Notes under the pieces: model-generated
Database searches by the model: none
What the model saw: only the letters and a program-made list of their open reading frames with translations
Told to the model about the DNA's origin: nothing
Shown here: positions 17,322 through 27,632 of the stretch, one piece after another
How the letters are laid out: every line of letters starts with the position of its first letter
Position numbering within the stretch: position 1 is the stretch's first letter
Made by a program: the position numbers and the translations under genes
DNA from: Litorimonas haliclonae
GTDB taxonomy: Bacteria; Pseudomonadota; Alphaproteobacteria; Caulobacterales; Maricaulaceae
Direction of reading: 5' to 3'
Length of the DNA stretch: 64,000 nt
NCBI RefSeq assembly: GCF_965138505.1
Contig: NZ_CBCSCO010000001.1
Span: forward strand, 558,001-622,000

Positions 17322-18542
17322 TCAGATGACGGCCGTTTTTAAATCTGCGCTTTCATCTGCAATCGCTTTTTTATCTAAGGTTTTCCCTTTTCCCAAAATC
17401 ATTCGGCCCAGCATAAATTCTCGAGGCGAGTTCACCGCATCGACAGCGAGAAGCTTAGCGCCGTTAAAATAAAAGGCAGCAAATTCCCGGGAGTTTTTGA
17501 TATCGCCGCGAATGATGAGGTCGTCATAGCCATCTGACAGACCGGCAATTTGCAATTTCAAATCAAACTGGTCCGACCAAAACCAAGGCAGGCTGTTATA
17601 AGGTTTAGGTTGGCCGTTTATGTGCGCGGCCACAATTTTTGCTTGTTCTGTCGCATTTGGAACGGATTCGAGTCGGACGTGACGTTCATAAATTGGATTA
17701 AAATGCCAAGTCACATCTCCTGCCGCGTAAATATCAAGATCAGATGTCTGGCAAAACGCATTGACTTCGACGCCATTGCCAACCGTTAGTCCTGACATTT
17801 CAGCAAGTTCCATATTCGGTATCACGCCAATGCCGATAATTACCATGTCAGCGTCAAAATTCTGCTGACAAGAGGTAGACACATTCAACCTGCCATTTGA
17901 TTTTGAAATCGCCGACGCGACTACGCCTTCCAGAATATTGACGCCCTCTTCTTGATGCACCCGTTTATAGAAACGGGATAGCTCTGGCGCGGTCACGCGC
18001 TGAAGAATACGCGGCATAGCTTCGAGGATAGTCACCTCCATGCCTTGTTTCTTTAGAGAGGCTCCTGTTTCAAGACCGATATAGCCTCCGCCAATTATAA
18101 CCGCGCGTCGTCCCGGAGCGACTTGAGATTTGATTGCCAAGACATCTTTTGTATCCCGAAGATAATAGACCCCTTTTATATCCTCACCAGGAACGGGTAA
18201 ATTTCTGACCCGAGCGCCCGTTGCCAAAACAAGTTTGTCATAAGGGTAAATATCGCCATCATCTGTTAGAACGGATTTCTTTTCACGGTCAATGGCCCCA
18301 ACCCTGACGCCGAGTTTTAAGTCGATATTAGCTTCCTCATAAATCTCAGCAGGGCGGATAAGAATGTCGCTCATCGTTTTGTCGCCAGATAAAAAGGCTT
18401 TCGAAAGAGGCGGACGGTGATAGGGTAAATCATCTTCGTCGCCTATAACGGTAATGGAACCGTCCCAGCCGCCTTGACGCAAGGAAACACACAGTTGAGC
18501 CGCCGCATGGCTGGCCCCGATAATAATACATTTTTCGGTCAT
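17322..18542 (-). CDS. FAD-dependent ferredoxin/rubredoxin reductase-type oxidoreductase
   Basis: A 406-residue class I pyridine-nucleotide flavoprotein. The FAD dinucleotide fold begins at CIIIGASHAAAQL (residues 4-16), the NAD(P)H fold at RAVIIGGGYIGLETGASLKKQGMEVTILEA around 145-175, and the second FAD motif DIYAAGDVTWH near 270-280. The C-terminal part, LPWFWSDQFDLKLQIAGL, is typical of ferredoxin reductases of aromatic dioxygenase or P450 systems. No dioxygenase or ferredoxin gene is close by. It starts three bases after the acs stop, so it is probably cotranscribed with acs; the electron acceptor is unknown. Confidence 0.85.
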   Translation of the reverse strand: MTEKCIIIGASHAAAQLCVSLRQGGWDGSITVIGDEDDLPYHRPPLSKAFLSGDKTMSDILIRPAEIYEEANIDLKLGVRVGAIDREKKSVLTDDGDIYPYDKLVLATGARVRNLPVPGEDIKGVYYLRDTKDVLAIKSQVAPGRRAVIIGGGYIGLETGASLKKQGMEVTILEAMPRILQRVTAPELSRFYKRVHQEEGVNILEGVVASAISKSNGRLNVSTSCQQNFDADMVIIGIGVIPNMELAEMSGLTVGNGVEVNAFCQTSDLDIYAAGDVTWHFNPIYERHVRLESVPNATEQAKIVAAHINGQPKPYNSLPWFWSDQFDLKLQIAGLSDGYDDLIIRGDIKNSREFAAFYFNGAKLLAVDAVNSPREFMLGRMILGKGKTLDKKAIADESADLKTAVI

Positions 18543-18545
18543 GAA

Positions 18546-20504
18546 TTAGGCTTTGTTCATTCTATTCTCGATGAGGTCATCAACGACTTCCGGGTCAGCA
18601 AGGGTTGAAGTATCGCCTAAATTATCAAATTGATCCCCTGCTATTTTGCGTAGGATACGGCGCATAATTTTACCTGACCGCGTTTTGGGAAGGCCCGGCG
18701 CAAAATGAATAAGGTCCGGCGCGGCAATCGGACCGATTTCAGAGCGAACATGTTTTACCAGCTCTTTTCGCAAGGCCTTATCCGGCTCTATTCCAGATGT
18801 GCAAGTCACATAGGCATAGATGCCCTGCCCCTTAATATTATGCGGATACCCAACGACAGCCGCTTCGGCCACGGCCGCGTGAGAGACGAGCGCGCTCTCC
18901 ACTTCAGCGGTTCCCATTCGGTGGCCGGAGACATTAATTACGTCATCCACCCGGCCCGTTATCCAGTAAAATCCGTCCGCGTCCCGTTTGCATCCATCGC
19001 CTGTAAAATAGCTCCCGGGATAGGCCGAGAAATAGGTGTCGATAAAGCGCTGATGGTCTCCGTAAACCGTCCGCATTTGGCCCGGCCAGCTTTGTTTGAT
19101 AATTAGGTTTCCTTCGGCTTCACCTTCCAACTCCTGACCGTTCGCATCAACGAGAGCGGGCTCAATTCCAAAATAGGGCAATGTCGCGGACCCTGGCTTC
19201 ATCGGCGTCGTTCCCGGAAGCGGGACAATCATCGCGCCGCCCGTTTCAGTTTGCCACCACGTATCGACGATGGGACAGCGCCCCTCGCCCACTACGTGAA
19301 AATACCACTCCCAGGCTTCAGGATTAATCGGCTCGCCCACCGTGCCCAGAACCCTGAGAGAGCTGCGATCTGTGGCTTTCACCGGGCCATCGCCTTCGCG
19401 CATCAGCGCGCGGATAGCCGTCGGCGCGGTATAAAAGAGCGAGACTTTATGCTTGTCGCAAACTTGCCAGAAACGGGACGCATCCGGATAGGTCGGCACG
19501 CCCTCAAACATCACTGTCGTCGCGCCGTTGGCAAGCGGCCCGTAGATTATATAAGTGTGCCCCGTCACCCAGCCGACATCCGCCGTGCACCAATAGACAT
19601 CGTCTTCTTTTAAATCGAAAACATATTCATGTGTCATGGCCGCCCAGACGAGATAGCCGCCCGTCGTATGGAGCACGCCCTTCGGCTTACCTGTCGATCC
19701 AGACGTGTAGAGAATAAAAAGCGGATCTTCGGCATTCATCGGCTCCGGCGGGCAGTCGTCGGAAACGTTTTTCACCGCTTCATGCAGCCAGACATCGCGG
19801 CCATTGTCCCAGTTCACGTCACCGTCCGTCCGTCGGACACATAAAACCTTAGAGACAGGTTTGCCAGCTTTGGCGGCAATCTCGCACGCCGCGTCGCAAT
19901 TGGCTTTCAGCGGAATGGACTTAGAGCCTCTCACACCCTCGTCAGCGGTGACGACAACCGTACTGTCACAATCGGTTATGCGTCCGGCTAAAGCCTCAGG
20001 AGAGAAGCCGCCAAATACGACTGAATGCACCGCGCCGATACGGGCGCAAGCGAGCATGGCGAACCCAGCTTCGGGGATCATTGGCATAAAAAGCGTCACC
20101 CGATCGCCTTTTTTCACGCCTAGATCTTTCAGCACATTGGCAAGACGGCAGACCTCTAAGTGAACTTCTTTAAAATTAAAAGTTTTGCTGTCGGACGGCT
20201 CATCGCCTTCCCATATAATGGCTGGCTTATCGCCGCGCGTTTTCAAATGCCGGTCAAGACAGTTGGACGTGACGTTCAGCACACCGTCCTCATACCATTT
20301 TATGGACAGATTAGCTTTGTCCCAATTGACGCTTTTGACCTTTGTATAAGGCTTCATCCAGTCCAAACGCTGTCCCATTTCGCCCCAAAAGCTTTCAGGG
20401 TCAGCAATCGACGCGGCATACATAGACCCGTATTGCTCCGGCCCTATATTGGCTTTTCGACTAAAATCAGTTGGAACGGGATAGGTCTTAACGTCGTCAC
20501 TCAT
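18546..20504 (-). CDS. acs: Acetyl-CoA synthetase
   Basis: Activates acetate to acetyl-CoA with ATP through acetyl-AMP. Motifs: P-loop-like YTSGSTGKPKGVLHTTGGYL about residues 263-282, the acyl-binding DTWWQTETGG near 415-424, YFTGDGCKRDADGFYWITGRVDDVINVSGHRMGTAEVE near 500-538, and the acetylatable Lys612 in PKTRSGKIMRR. The length of 652 is standard. It overlaps the upstream symporter by eight bases, consistent with an acetate uptake and activation operon. Confidence 0.96.
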   Translation of the reverse strand: MSDDVKTYPVPTDFSRKANIGPEQYGSMYAASIADPESFWGEMGQRLDWMKPYTKVKSVNWDKANLSIKWYEDGVLNVTSNCLDRHLKTRGDKPAIIWEGDEPSDSKTFNFKEVHLEVCRLANVLKDLGVKKGDRVTLFMPMIPEAGFAMLACARIGAVHSVVFGGFSPEALAGRITDCDSTVVVTADEGVRGSKSIPLKANCDAACEIAAKAGKPVSKVLCVRRTDGDVNWDNGRDVWLHEAVKNVSDDCPPEPMNAEDPLFILYTSGSTGKPKGVLHTTGGYLVWAAMTHEYVFDLKEDDVYWCTADVGWVTGHTYIIYGPLANGATTVMFEGVPTYPDASRFWQVCDKHKVSLFYTAPTAIRALMREGDGPVKATDRSSLRVLGTVGEPINPEAWEWYFHVVGEGRCPIVDTWWQTETGGAMIVPLPGTTPMKPGSATLPYFGIEPALVDANGQELEGEAEGNLIIKQSWPGQMRTVYGDHQRFIDTYFSAYPGSYFTGDGCKRDADGFYWITGRVDDVINVSGHRMGTAEVESALVSHAAVAEAAVVGYPHNIKGQGIYAYVTCTSGIEPDKALRKELVKHVRSEIGPIAAPDLIHFAPGLPKTRSGKIMRRILRKIAGDQFDNLGDTSTLADPEVVDDLIENRMNKA

Positions 20505-22254
20505 AAACTTTGTCCTTCACGGTGCCGGGAATACGGATGTCATCTACGAGGGTTTGGATAGCAAGCGGCGGCGGCGCTGTCACGAGGGAGACAATCACGC
20601 TGACAGCCAAAGACACCCACATAAAGGCAAATCCAATGCCTTCAGGCGAAATGCCGAACCACCATGCAGCCTCCGTTCCGCCCATGAACTTGAAATAACT
20701 AATATAAGACACAGTTGAAATCAGACCCGTCAACATCGCTGCAATCGCGCCTTCACGATTCATGCGTTTCCAGAAAATCCCCAAAAAGATGATTGGAAAG
20801 AGCGAAGCGGCCGCAATTCCAAAGGCAAAGGCGACCACCTGCGCCACGAAGGGCAGGCTCGACGCAAAAGCCCCGATCAATCCCGCCGCTACAACTGCGG
20901 CAGCCGCCGCGAGTCTAGCTGCGAGCATTTCCTGTTTCTCGGTCATATCGGGCGTGAAGGTCCGCTTCAAAAGATCATGCGACACGGCAGAGCTGATGAC
21001 CATTAACAGCCCCGCAGCGGTGGAGAGAGCGGCGGCCAGCCCTCCGGCCACCACCAAACCAATCACCCATCCCGGCAACTGCGCAATTTGCGGATTTGCC
21101 AAGACGAAAATATCGCGGTTCGGGTCTACTTCATTATCAAGGCCGTCCGGTGCATTCGGCCCGCGATACTGCATAATACCGTCTTGGTTTTTATCTTCAA
21201 AAGATAAGAGCCCCGTTTTCTCCCAGTCCTTATACCACGCCGGAACAGGCTTACCGCCCTCGGATTTAATCTCTGCCGCCCGCGCCTCATAGTCCTCGCC
21301 GTCCTCAATATAGGTCGCTTCATTCACTGTCTCGACAAAATTCATTCGCGCAAAAGCTCCGACAGCCGGAGCCGTTGTGTAGAGCAAAGCAATGAAGACG
21401 AGTGCCCACCCAGCAGATTTTCGTGCCGCCTTTGCGGAGTTGACCGTAAAAAACCGTATAATCACATGCGGAAGACCAGCTGTGCCAAACATAAGCGCCG
21501 CCGTGATACAAAAGACATCAATCTTGGATTTATTTGTCGAGGTATATTCAATAAAGCCCAGATCCGTCAGAACAGTATTTAGCTTGTCCAACATGGACAC
21601 ATCTGTTCCCACAGCATTTCCGATGAAGCCTAATTGCGGAACGACGCTTCCAGTGATGATAAGCGAAATAAAAATCGCCGGTACGGTATAGGCGAATATC
21701 ATCACAACATATTGCGCGACTTGCGTATAGGTGATGCCCTTCATGCCGCCCCAAACGGCATAGACGAACACAATCGCGGATCCGATAAAGATACCGAGAT
21801 TAAAATCGACGCCGAGGAAGCCGGAGAACGCCACACCGACGCCTTTCATCTGCCCGGCGATATAAGTAAAGCTTACCATGAGCGCGCAGATAACCGCAAT
21901 GACGCGGGCTAGTTTCGAGTAATACCGATCGCCAACGAAATCGGGCACGGTGAACTTGCCGAACTCCCGCAAATAGGGCGCAAGCAAGAGCGCCAACAGG
22001 ACATAGCCGCCTGTCCACCCCATTAAATAAACTGAGCCGCCATAGCCGAGAAAAGCAATTAATCCGGCCATAGACAAGAAGCTCGCCGCGCTCATCCAGT
22101 CCGCGCCCGTGGCCATGCCATTCAGGGCAGGGTGAACGTCATGTCCGGCCACATAAAACTCATCGGTGGAGCCAGCCCGAGCCCACACCGCAATGCCAAT
22201 GTAAATCCCGAAGGTCAGGATGACGAAGAAATAGGTCCAGAGGGTCTGATCCAT
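20497..22254 (-). CDS. Sodium:solute symporter large subunit (acetate permease-like, SSS family)
   Basis: A 585-residue membrane transporter with about 13 hydrophobic helices. The N-terminus FYVAGHDVHPALNGMATGADWMSAASFLSMAGLIAFLGYGG is characteristic of ActP/SSS proteins, and the insert around residues 300-370 (WYKDWEKTGLLSFEDKNQDGIMQYRGPN...) is typical of the VC2705-type subfamily that pairs with a DUF4212 small subunit. The substrate is likely a short carboxylate such as acetate, based on the adjacent acs. The small subunit lies four bases upstream. Confidence 0.88.
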   Translation of the reverse strand: MDQTLWTYFFVILTFGIYIGIAVWARAGSTDEFYVAGHDVHPALNGMATGADWMSAASFLSMAGLIAFLGYGGSVYLMGWTGGYVLLALLLAPYLREFGKFTVPDFVGDRYYSKLARVIAVICALMVSFTYIAGQMKGVGVAFSGFLGVDFNLGIFIGSAIVFVYAVWGGMKGITYTQVAQYVVMIFAYTVPAIFISLIITGSVVPQLGFIGNAVGTDVSMLDKLNTVLTDLGFIEYTSTNKSKIDVFCITAALMFGTAGLPHVIIRFFTVNSAKAARKSAGWALVFIALLYTTAPAVGAFARMNFVETVNEATYIEDGEDYEARAAEIKSEGGKPVPAWYKDWEKTGLLSFEDKNQDGIMQYRGPNAPDGLDNEVDPNRDIFVLANPQIAQLPGWVIGLVVAGGLAAALSTAAGLLMVISSAVSHDLLKRTFTPDMTEKQEMLAARLAAAAAVVAAGLIGAFASSLPFVAQVVAFAFGIAAASLFPIIFLGIFWKRMNREGAIAAMLTGLISTVSYISYFKFMGGTEAAWWFGISPEGIGFAFMWVSLAVSVIVSLVTAPPPLAIQTLVDDIRIPGTVKDKVYE

Positions 22255-22258
22255 GATC

Positions 22259-22522
22259 TTAGCCCTTTATCCCGTATTTACGTTCGAGACGCGTCATCTG
22301 AATACAATAAATAATGATCAAAAGAACGAAGATATAAATCGATCCGTTCTGCGCCATCCAAAACCCCAATGGCGCGCCCCCAATAGAGAAGTTATCAAGC
22401 GCTTCGCGGAACAAAATCCCGGCCCCGAAGGACACTAGAAACCAAACGAGAAGCAGGGAAACGGTGAGCTGCTTTGTTGCCCGCCAATAAAGTGCGCGGT
22501 TCTTAATCTGATCATCCGTCAT
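22259..22522 (-). CDS. DUF4212 small subunit of sodium:solute symporter
   Basis: An 87-residue protein with two membrane helices at about 18-40 and 54-76. The sequence RALYWRATKQLTVSLLLVWFLVSFGAGILF and LGFWMAQNGSIYIFVLLIIIYCIQMTRLERKYG match DUF4212, the small partner always found beside this SSS subfamily. It starts the symporter-acs-flavoprotein operon. Function beyond pairing with the large subunit is not known. Confidence 0.9.
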   Translation of the reverse strand: MTDDQIKNRALYWRATKQLTVSLLLVWFLVSFGAGILFREALDNFSIGGAPLGFWMAQNGSIYIFVLLIIIYCIQMTRLERKYGIKG

Positions 22523-22875
22523 ATCTTTTCCCCTCTATATTGGAGAGTGTAGCAATCGTGGACGAGATGGCTATGAAGAAATTATGAGATTAACACTGTC
22601 TTATCCCCAAAGCATGCGCAATTGGACAGACTGATTGCGCGGTCAAGATGAGGCGATTTCGACTAGTTCGACTAATAAAATCCGGGGGCGTAAATGCGGC
22701 ACTGTCACAGTTGCCCACAAGTTCAGCGAGACGCTCCACACACCAATCCGAAACATGCATGTAGCGGCAATCACAAACCAATCGACTCCGGATAGAAGGG
22801 TAATTCAGGAAAGAACAGAACCATCAAATTTAAGGAAACTAGGAATTTGATACGACAAACCAGTTACGGAAGTCT
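22523..22875. other. Intergenic stretch without recognised gene
   Basis: This 353-base gap lies between the DUF4212 gene start and the dnaE2 stop. It should hold the promoter of the symporter operon, but I see no convincing factor site. A 63-codon open frame on the minus strand (22590-22781) has no recognisable protein features and no good ribosome site. Confidence 0.5.
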
Positions 22876-25800
22876 TTAATGAAAGTCGCGACTTGGAAAT
22901 AGTTTATTGGCTTGTTGGCGTGGATGACGTGCCCCTCCGCCGCTATTGTAATATCCACTAATGTTCCTCCGTTCTCCTTTGGAGCGGGCCAGCGGATTTG
23001 TTGGCTTTCTCTCTCCCGCGCGCACGCTTTCTTTGGCCGGAACGGGTCTGCGGGCTTCATCGGCATTATCATGAGTCGGGTTAATGTTCCCTCCGGCGCT
23101 GTTTGCGTCCCCTAAGGTATCAAGGAGGTAAGAGAGGTCTGTGATTTGATCGGCAACCACATGACAAACAATTCCCTCTCGTTGTAATTTCCCCCGTATT
23201 TTGAGCAGTCGCCCTGCCATGACCGCTTTGCGGCACTGCTCAAACATATTGGGCCAAACCACAATGTTCGAAACACCTGTGCCGTCTTCTAATGTTAAAA
23301 AGATTACCCCGCTGGCCGTACCGGGCCGTTGGCGAGTAATTACCAAGCCAGCAACCTCTACCCGCTTCCCATCCTCTGTATTGCGTAATTCATTGGATGG
23401 AAGGGTTGAACCAATATCCTCTTTCAACAAATTAACTGGATGTTCCCTCAAGGTCAGGCGTGTTCCAATATAGTCTTCAAAGACTTGTTCGCGCAATTCC
23501 ATCGTGGGTAAGTTAGCTTGTAAATCCGGCAACCCTTCCCCTAAGCTCTCGAATAAAGGCAAAGGCTTCTCGCCGCCTAATCCTTTTACTGACCAGAGAG
23601 CGTCCCGCCGGTTTATGCCATATTCTGCAAAAGCGTCTGCTTGGGCAAGCCGTGAAAGCGCCGTTCGGTCCAGCCCGGCCTTTCTCCACACAGCCTCAAT
23701 AGACCGGTACCCATTTCCCCGCGCGGCAGAAAGCCAATGGCCGTCCTCTTCGCGAAATCCTTTTATTTGCCGAAAGCCCAAGCGCACAGCAAGCTGGCCA
23801 TTACCGGCAGGTTCCAGAATATTATCCCAATAGCTGTGCTCGACACAAATGGGCCGCACAGGCACGCCGTGCTCTTGCGCGTCTCGAACAATTTGCGCAG
23901 GGGCATAAAACCCCATAGGCTGGGAGTTTAGCAGGGCGCAACAAAACACCTCTGGATGATGACACTTTAGCCAGCTGGAGACATACACCAAAAGGGCAAA
24001 ACTGGCGGCATGGCTTTCAGGAAATCCATATCCTGAGAATCCTTCCAGTTGACGAAACACCGCACAGGCAAAGTCCTCGTCATAGCCGTTTTCAATGCAC
24101 CCAATTATAAATCGGTCCTTGAACTTCTGGATCGTGCCCGGGCCCCTCGCTGTGCCAAGCGCGCGCCGTAACTGGTCAGCCTCAGACGGGGTAAACCCCG
24201 CCGCAACAGACGCAATTTGCATAGCTTGTTCCTGAAATAGCGGAATGCCCAAAGTTTTTCCCAAGACAGGTTTTAAAGCGGCGGAAGGATAGATAACCTC
24301 CTCCTCTCCGCGCCGGCGTTTTATATAAGGATGCACCATATCCCCTTGAATGGGGCCAGGCCGGATAACCGCCACTTCAATAACGAGGTCATAAAATGTG
24401 CGAGGGCGCATTCTTGGCAAAAAGTTCATTTGCGCGCGGGACTCCACCTGGAACACGCCCAATGAGTCTGCGACACACAGCATATCATAAACCTTGGGGT
24501 CTTCTTGCGGAATAGTCGCAAGCGCGTAATTCTCCCCCTTCCAATCTCCGAGCAAATGCAAGGCTTTTCGGATGCAAGTCAGCATGCCCAAGGCCAAAAC
24601 ATCTATTTTCAGCATACCAATTTTATCAATATCGTCCTTGTCCCATTCAATAATTGTGCGGTCTTCCATCGCAGCGTTTTCAACAGGGCACATTTCGTCG
24701 AGCCGTCCTGCTGTGACAACAAAGCCTCCGACATGCTGGGACAAATGGCGCGGAAAACCAATAATCTCATGCGTAAGCTCTATCGTCTGCCGCAGACGTG
24801 AATTGGCAGAATCGAGACCCGCCGCTTTGACGCGATCATCTCCAACGCCCCGGCTATTTGTGCCCCAAACTTGAGAAGAAAGCGCCGCGACTGCGTCTTC
24901 TGACAGCCCCATTGCCTTTCCTACCTCGCGAATGGCGGCGCGGCTGCGAAAATGAATAACGGTCGAACAAATACCCGCCCGGTGGCGCCCGTATTTTTGA
25001 TAGATATGTTGAATAACTTCTTCACGTCGCTCATGCTCGAAATCAACATCTATATCCGGTGGTTCCCCGCGCACTTCAGAAATGAAACGTTCAAAGACCA
25101 TTGAGATCGTTTCCGGCGAAGCTTCGGTAATTCCCAACGCATAACACACTACAGAATTGGCCGCGCTCCCTCGCCCCTGACAGAGAATGCTCTTGGATCG
25201 CGCAAAAGCAACAATATCATAAACTGTCAGAAAGTAGCGAGCATAGTTTAATTCCGCTATGAGCTTAAGTTCCTTTTCGACCATCGCCCGTATGCGCAGA
25301 GCGACGCCGTCGGGGTATCTCCAGACAAGCCCTTCCTCGGTTAAGCGGCGCAAACGTGTGTCTGCGTCTTCTCCATCAGTCACTTCATCCGGATATTCAT
25401 ATTTCAGCTCATCTAATGAAAACCCACACCGCGAGACGATGAGTTGGGTGTTAGCGAGAGCTTCCGGATAGTCCCGAAATAATCGCCGCATTTCAAATTC
25501 TGACTTTAAGCGCGCTTCCGCATTGGGTTGCGCGAGCCGCCCAAGTTGATCAATTTTGACTTTCTCGCGAATACAGGACAGCACATCAGCCAACCGCCTG
25601 CGCCGCCCTATATGCATGATAACGTTTCCCATAACGACCAAAGGGATATTCATATCTCTGGCAAGGTCCGCCCGGGCCGCAAACCGGGTTTGGTCATCTC
25701 CATCGTAAAAGGGAGTCATGCCTAAAAAAACGTCCTCCCCAAAGGCCGCTTTCATGACCTCTGCATGCTCGGTTTTTCGAATTAAAACGAAAAGGTTTTC

Positions 25801-26148
25801 TCCGCCCCATTCTAACACATCGGAAATGTCCAGATTACATTCCCCTTTCGCGGCGCGCCGTTTTCCCAATGTTAGTAAGCGACACAAATTTCCATAGCCT
25901 TTGCGGGTTTTGGAATAGGCGACAATTTCCGCTCCGTCACGCAATATCAAACGCACCGCGACGACATAGGTCAGACCCACTTCTTGCGCAGCCGCATGTC
26001 CGCGTACAATTCCCGCAAAGGTATTTGTATCTGCAATTGCAATAGCGGACAGACCAAGCTCGCTCGCACGAATAATTAATTCCTCCGCATGTGAGGCTCC
26101 CTTCAGAAATGTGAAATTAGAGATACAATTCAGCTCGGCATAACTCAT
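22876..26148 (-). CDS. dnaE2: Error-prone DNA polymerase DnaE2 (ImuC)
   Basis: The catalytic C-family polymerase of the SOS mutasome, responsible for translesion synthesis with ImuA and ImuB. The N-terminal PHP domain begins YAELNCISNFTFLKGASH. The polymerase active site includes PDIDVD at 364-369, and QGRGSAANSVVCYALGI lies near 334-350. An OB-fold region (VAGLVITRQRPGTASGVIFLTLEDGTGVSNIVVWP) lies near 955-990. Start ATG 26148 overlaps the imuB stop (ATGA); an in-frame upstream extension of 43 codons lies inside imuB and is unlikely. At 1090 residues it is normal for DnaE2. Confidence 0.95.
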   Translation of the reverse strand: MSYAELNCISNFTFLKGASHAEELIIRASELGLSAIAIADTNTFAGIVRGHAAAQEVGLTYVVAVRLILRDGAEIVAYSKTRKGYGNLCRLLTLGKRRAAKGECNLDISDVLEWGGENLFVLIRKTEHAEVMKAAFGEDVFLGMTPFYDGDDQTRFAARADLARDMNIPLVVMGNVIMHIGRRRRLADVLSCIREKVKIDQLGRLAQPNAEARLKSEFEMRRLFRDYPEALANTQLIVSRCGFSLDELKYEYPDEVTDGEDADTRLRRLTEEGLVWRYPDGVALRIRAMVEKELKLIAELNYARYFLTVYDIVAFARSKSILCQGRGSAANSVVCYALGITEASPETISMVFERFISEVRGEPPDIDVDFEHERREEVIQHIYQKYGRHRAGICSTVIHFRSRAAIREVGKAMGLSEDAVAALSSQVWGTNSRGVGDDRVKAAGLDSANSRLRQTIELTHEIIGFPRHLSQHVGGFVVTAGRLDEMCPVENAAMEDRTIIEWDKDDIDKIGMLKIDVLALGMLTCIRKALHLLGDWKGENYALATIPQEDPKVYDMLCVADSLGVFQVESRAQMNFLPRMRPRTFYDLVIEVAVIRPGPIQGDMVHPYIKRRRGEEEVIYPSAALKPVLGKTLGIPLFQEQAMQIASVAAGFTPSEADQLRRALGTARGPGTIQKFKDRFIIGCIENGYDEDFACAVFRQLEGFSGYGFPESHAASFALLVYVSSWLKCHHPEVFCCALLNSQPMGFYAPAQIVRDAQEHGVPVRPICVEHSYWDNILEPAGNGQLAVRLGFRQIKGFREEDGHWLSAARGNGYRSIEAVWRKAGLDRTALSRLAQADAFAEYGINRRDALWSVKGLGGEKPLPLFESLGEGLPDLQANLPTMELREQVFEDYIGTRLTLREHPVNLLKEDIGSTLPSNELRNTEDGKRVEVAGLVITRQRPGTASGVIFLTLEDGTGVSNIVVWPNMFEQCRKAVMAGRLLKIRGKLQREGIVCHVVADQITDLSYLLDTLGDANSAGGNINPTHDNADEARRPVPAKESVRAGERKPTNPLARSKGERRNISGYYNSGGGARHPRQQANKLFPSRDFH

Positions 26149-27632
26149 GGGAACCGACCTGCAAAATACCAGACCGGTTCGTCTGAACCCGGATAAGTCA
26201 ACAACCAGAAACGGGGGCCGCTCTCTGTTTGAACCTGCCAGTAATCTCGCACCGCTCCCCCGCCCTCCTGCCACCATTCACTCGAAAGCCGTTCGGGACC
26301 TTTGGCTTTATAGGTTGAGTAGACAGACTTCCGCCACTGAAACCGCTTTGGTGGACGGCCTGGCTCTAAAATCACTAACCTTTCAGGTTGGTTGAAAAGT
26401 CTTATTGGGCGCTCTCTCGGGGCAGCGTGCCAAATAACAACTTCCCGGCGGTCAATCGCCTCCACTTGAACAAACTCACGTTCCGGCAAATGACTTTGAA
26501 CGGGCATAAACTGGCGGACCCGATCAAATCCCAACCGGTTACCCAAAGTCGAAATAACTCGGGAAGTGTCATCTTCGGCTTGCTTGTGTTGATCGAGACT
26601 GATTTGAAAAGGCTGAATGGGTTCAATATGCGCGGCTTTAAGCCGGAACCAGTCTGCTCCGAACTCTATTTTTAATTCCTCTAATGGACGTTCAAATTGC
26701 TGCATAATCGCTGCTTGCTCATAGCTCGGCCGCGCAAAACCAATTTGAAGCGTATGGTCTCCTGTATCTACACAACGCACCGTCAAATAGTAACGCCGCG
26801 CACCTTTGGCATCCGCCTCAAGTCGCTTACAGACGGATGCCGTCAGACGTTCTAAAACGTGCTTTAAATCATCTTTAAACCCGATAGGGTCGGGGAGGGT
26901 CATACGCGCGGCATAAAGAGTATCGGCAGACTTCGGTGAAACAGGGTCGGGAGCATATCCCAAAGCGGTTGATAACGATTTTGTCAGGCTCAATCCAAAT
27001 CGTCTCGATAGCTCTGCAGATTTTATATCCGAAAGCTGACCAATTGTTTTTAGACCCGTCCGACGTAAATCGGAGCTTAATTTTGGCTCTAGACGGAGCC
27101 CTTCCAAAGGAACGTGGGAGAGAGCTTCTTTGGTTTGCCCCGCTCTTGCTATCTGAATATCTGTTGAGCAGTACCGCGCTAAGGCCCACGCAGCAGTTTT
27201 GGTGTCCGCGATCCCGATATTTGACGTTATCTGCATATCACTGAGCCGGGTTTGGGCAAATTCTCCCATTTCCTTTTCCCCGCCAAACAAATGAGCGCAT
27301 CCTGTAATATCTAAAAACAAGCCGTCCGGCGGGTCAGGTGAGACCCAAGGGGAGAGCGTATCGGCCCATCGCCAAAGCGCCCGCAACAAAGCGTCTTCGC
27401 GCGTTCTATCAGAGGGTTCCGTTAATAAGGTTGGGCAAATCGCCCGGGCATCGGGTAAAGACAACCCAGGGGTTAGGCCCGCCTGTTTTCCCGTCTCATT
27501 TAAATGGGTAATTCGCCATGCATTCTTTATTTCTGATATGATCGCAAATGGCGCCTCCAGACGCGGATCCTGTTTGCGAATTCGCAAGTCAAGCGGCAGT
27601 TGCGGCAGCCAGATGTATAACACCCGTCTCAT
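26145..27632 (-). CDS. imuB: ImuB, inactive Y-family polymerase-like mutasome protein
   Basis: ImuB bridges the clamp, ImuA and DnaE2. The 495-residue protein starts RRVLYIWLPQLPLDLRIRKQD as in the Y-family N-terminus, with DGLFLDITGCAHLFGGE near 104-120. The usual catalytic acidic residues of active Y polymerases are not evident in the palm, as expected for ImuB. The C-terminal region includes FNQPERLVILEPGRPP. It overlaps the end of imuA by 44 bases and abuts dnaE2, the normal order of the cassette. Confidence 0.93.
   Translation of the reverse strand: MRRVLYIWLPQLPLDLRIRKQDPRLEAPFAIISEIKNAWRITHLNETGKQAGLTPGLSLPDARAICPTLLTEPSDRTREDALLRALWRWADTLSPWVSPDPPDGLFLDITGCAHLFGGEKEMGEFAQTRLSDMQITSNIGIADTKTAAWALARYCSTDIQIARAGQTKEALSHVPLEGLRLEPKLSSDLRRTGLKTIGQLSDIKSAELSRRFGLSLTKSLSTALGYAPDPVSPKSADTLYAARMTLPDPIGFKDDLKHVLERLTASVCKRLEADAKGARRYYLTVRCVDTGDHTLQIGFARPSYEQAAIMQQFERPLEELKIEFGADWFRLKAAHIEPIQPFQISLDQHKQAEDDTSRVISTLGNRLGFDRVRQFMPVQSHLPEREFVQVEAIDRREVVIWHAAPRERPIRLFNQPERLVILEPGRPPKRFQWRKSVYSTYKAKGPERLSSEWWQEGGGAVRDYWQVQTESGPRFWLLTYPGSDEPVWYFAGRFP

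Noticed and set aside
22590..22781. Small minus-strand ORF (63 codons)
   Set aside because: No recognisable domain, cysteine-rich and no good ribosome site; likely chance.
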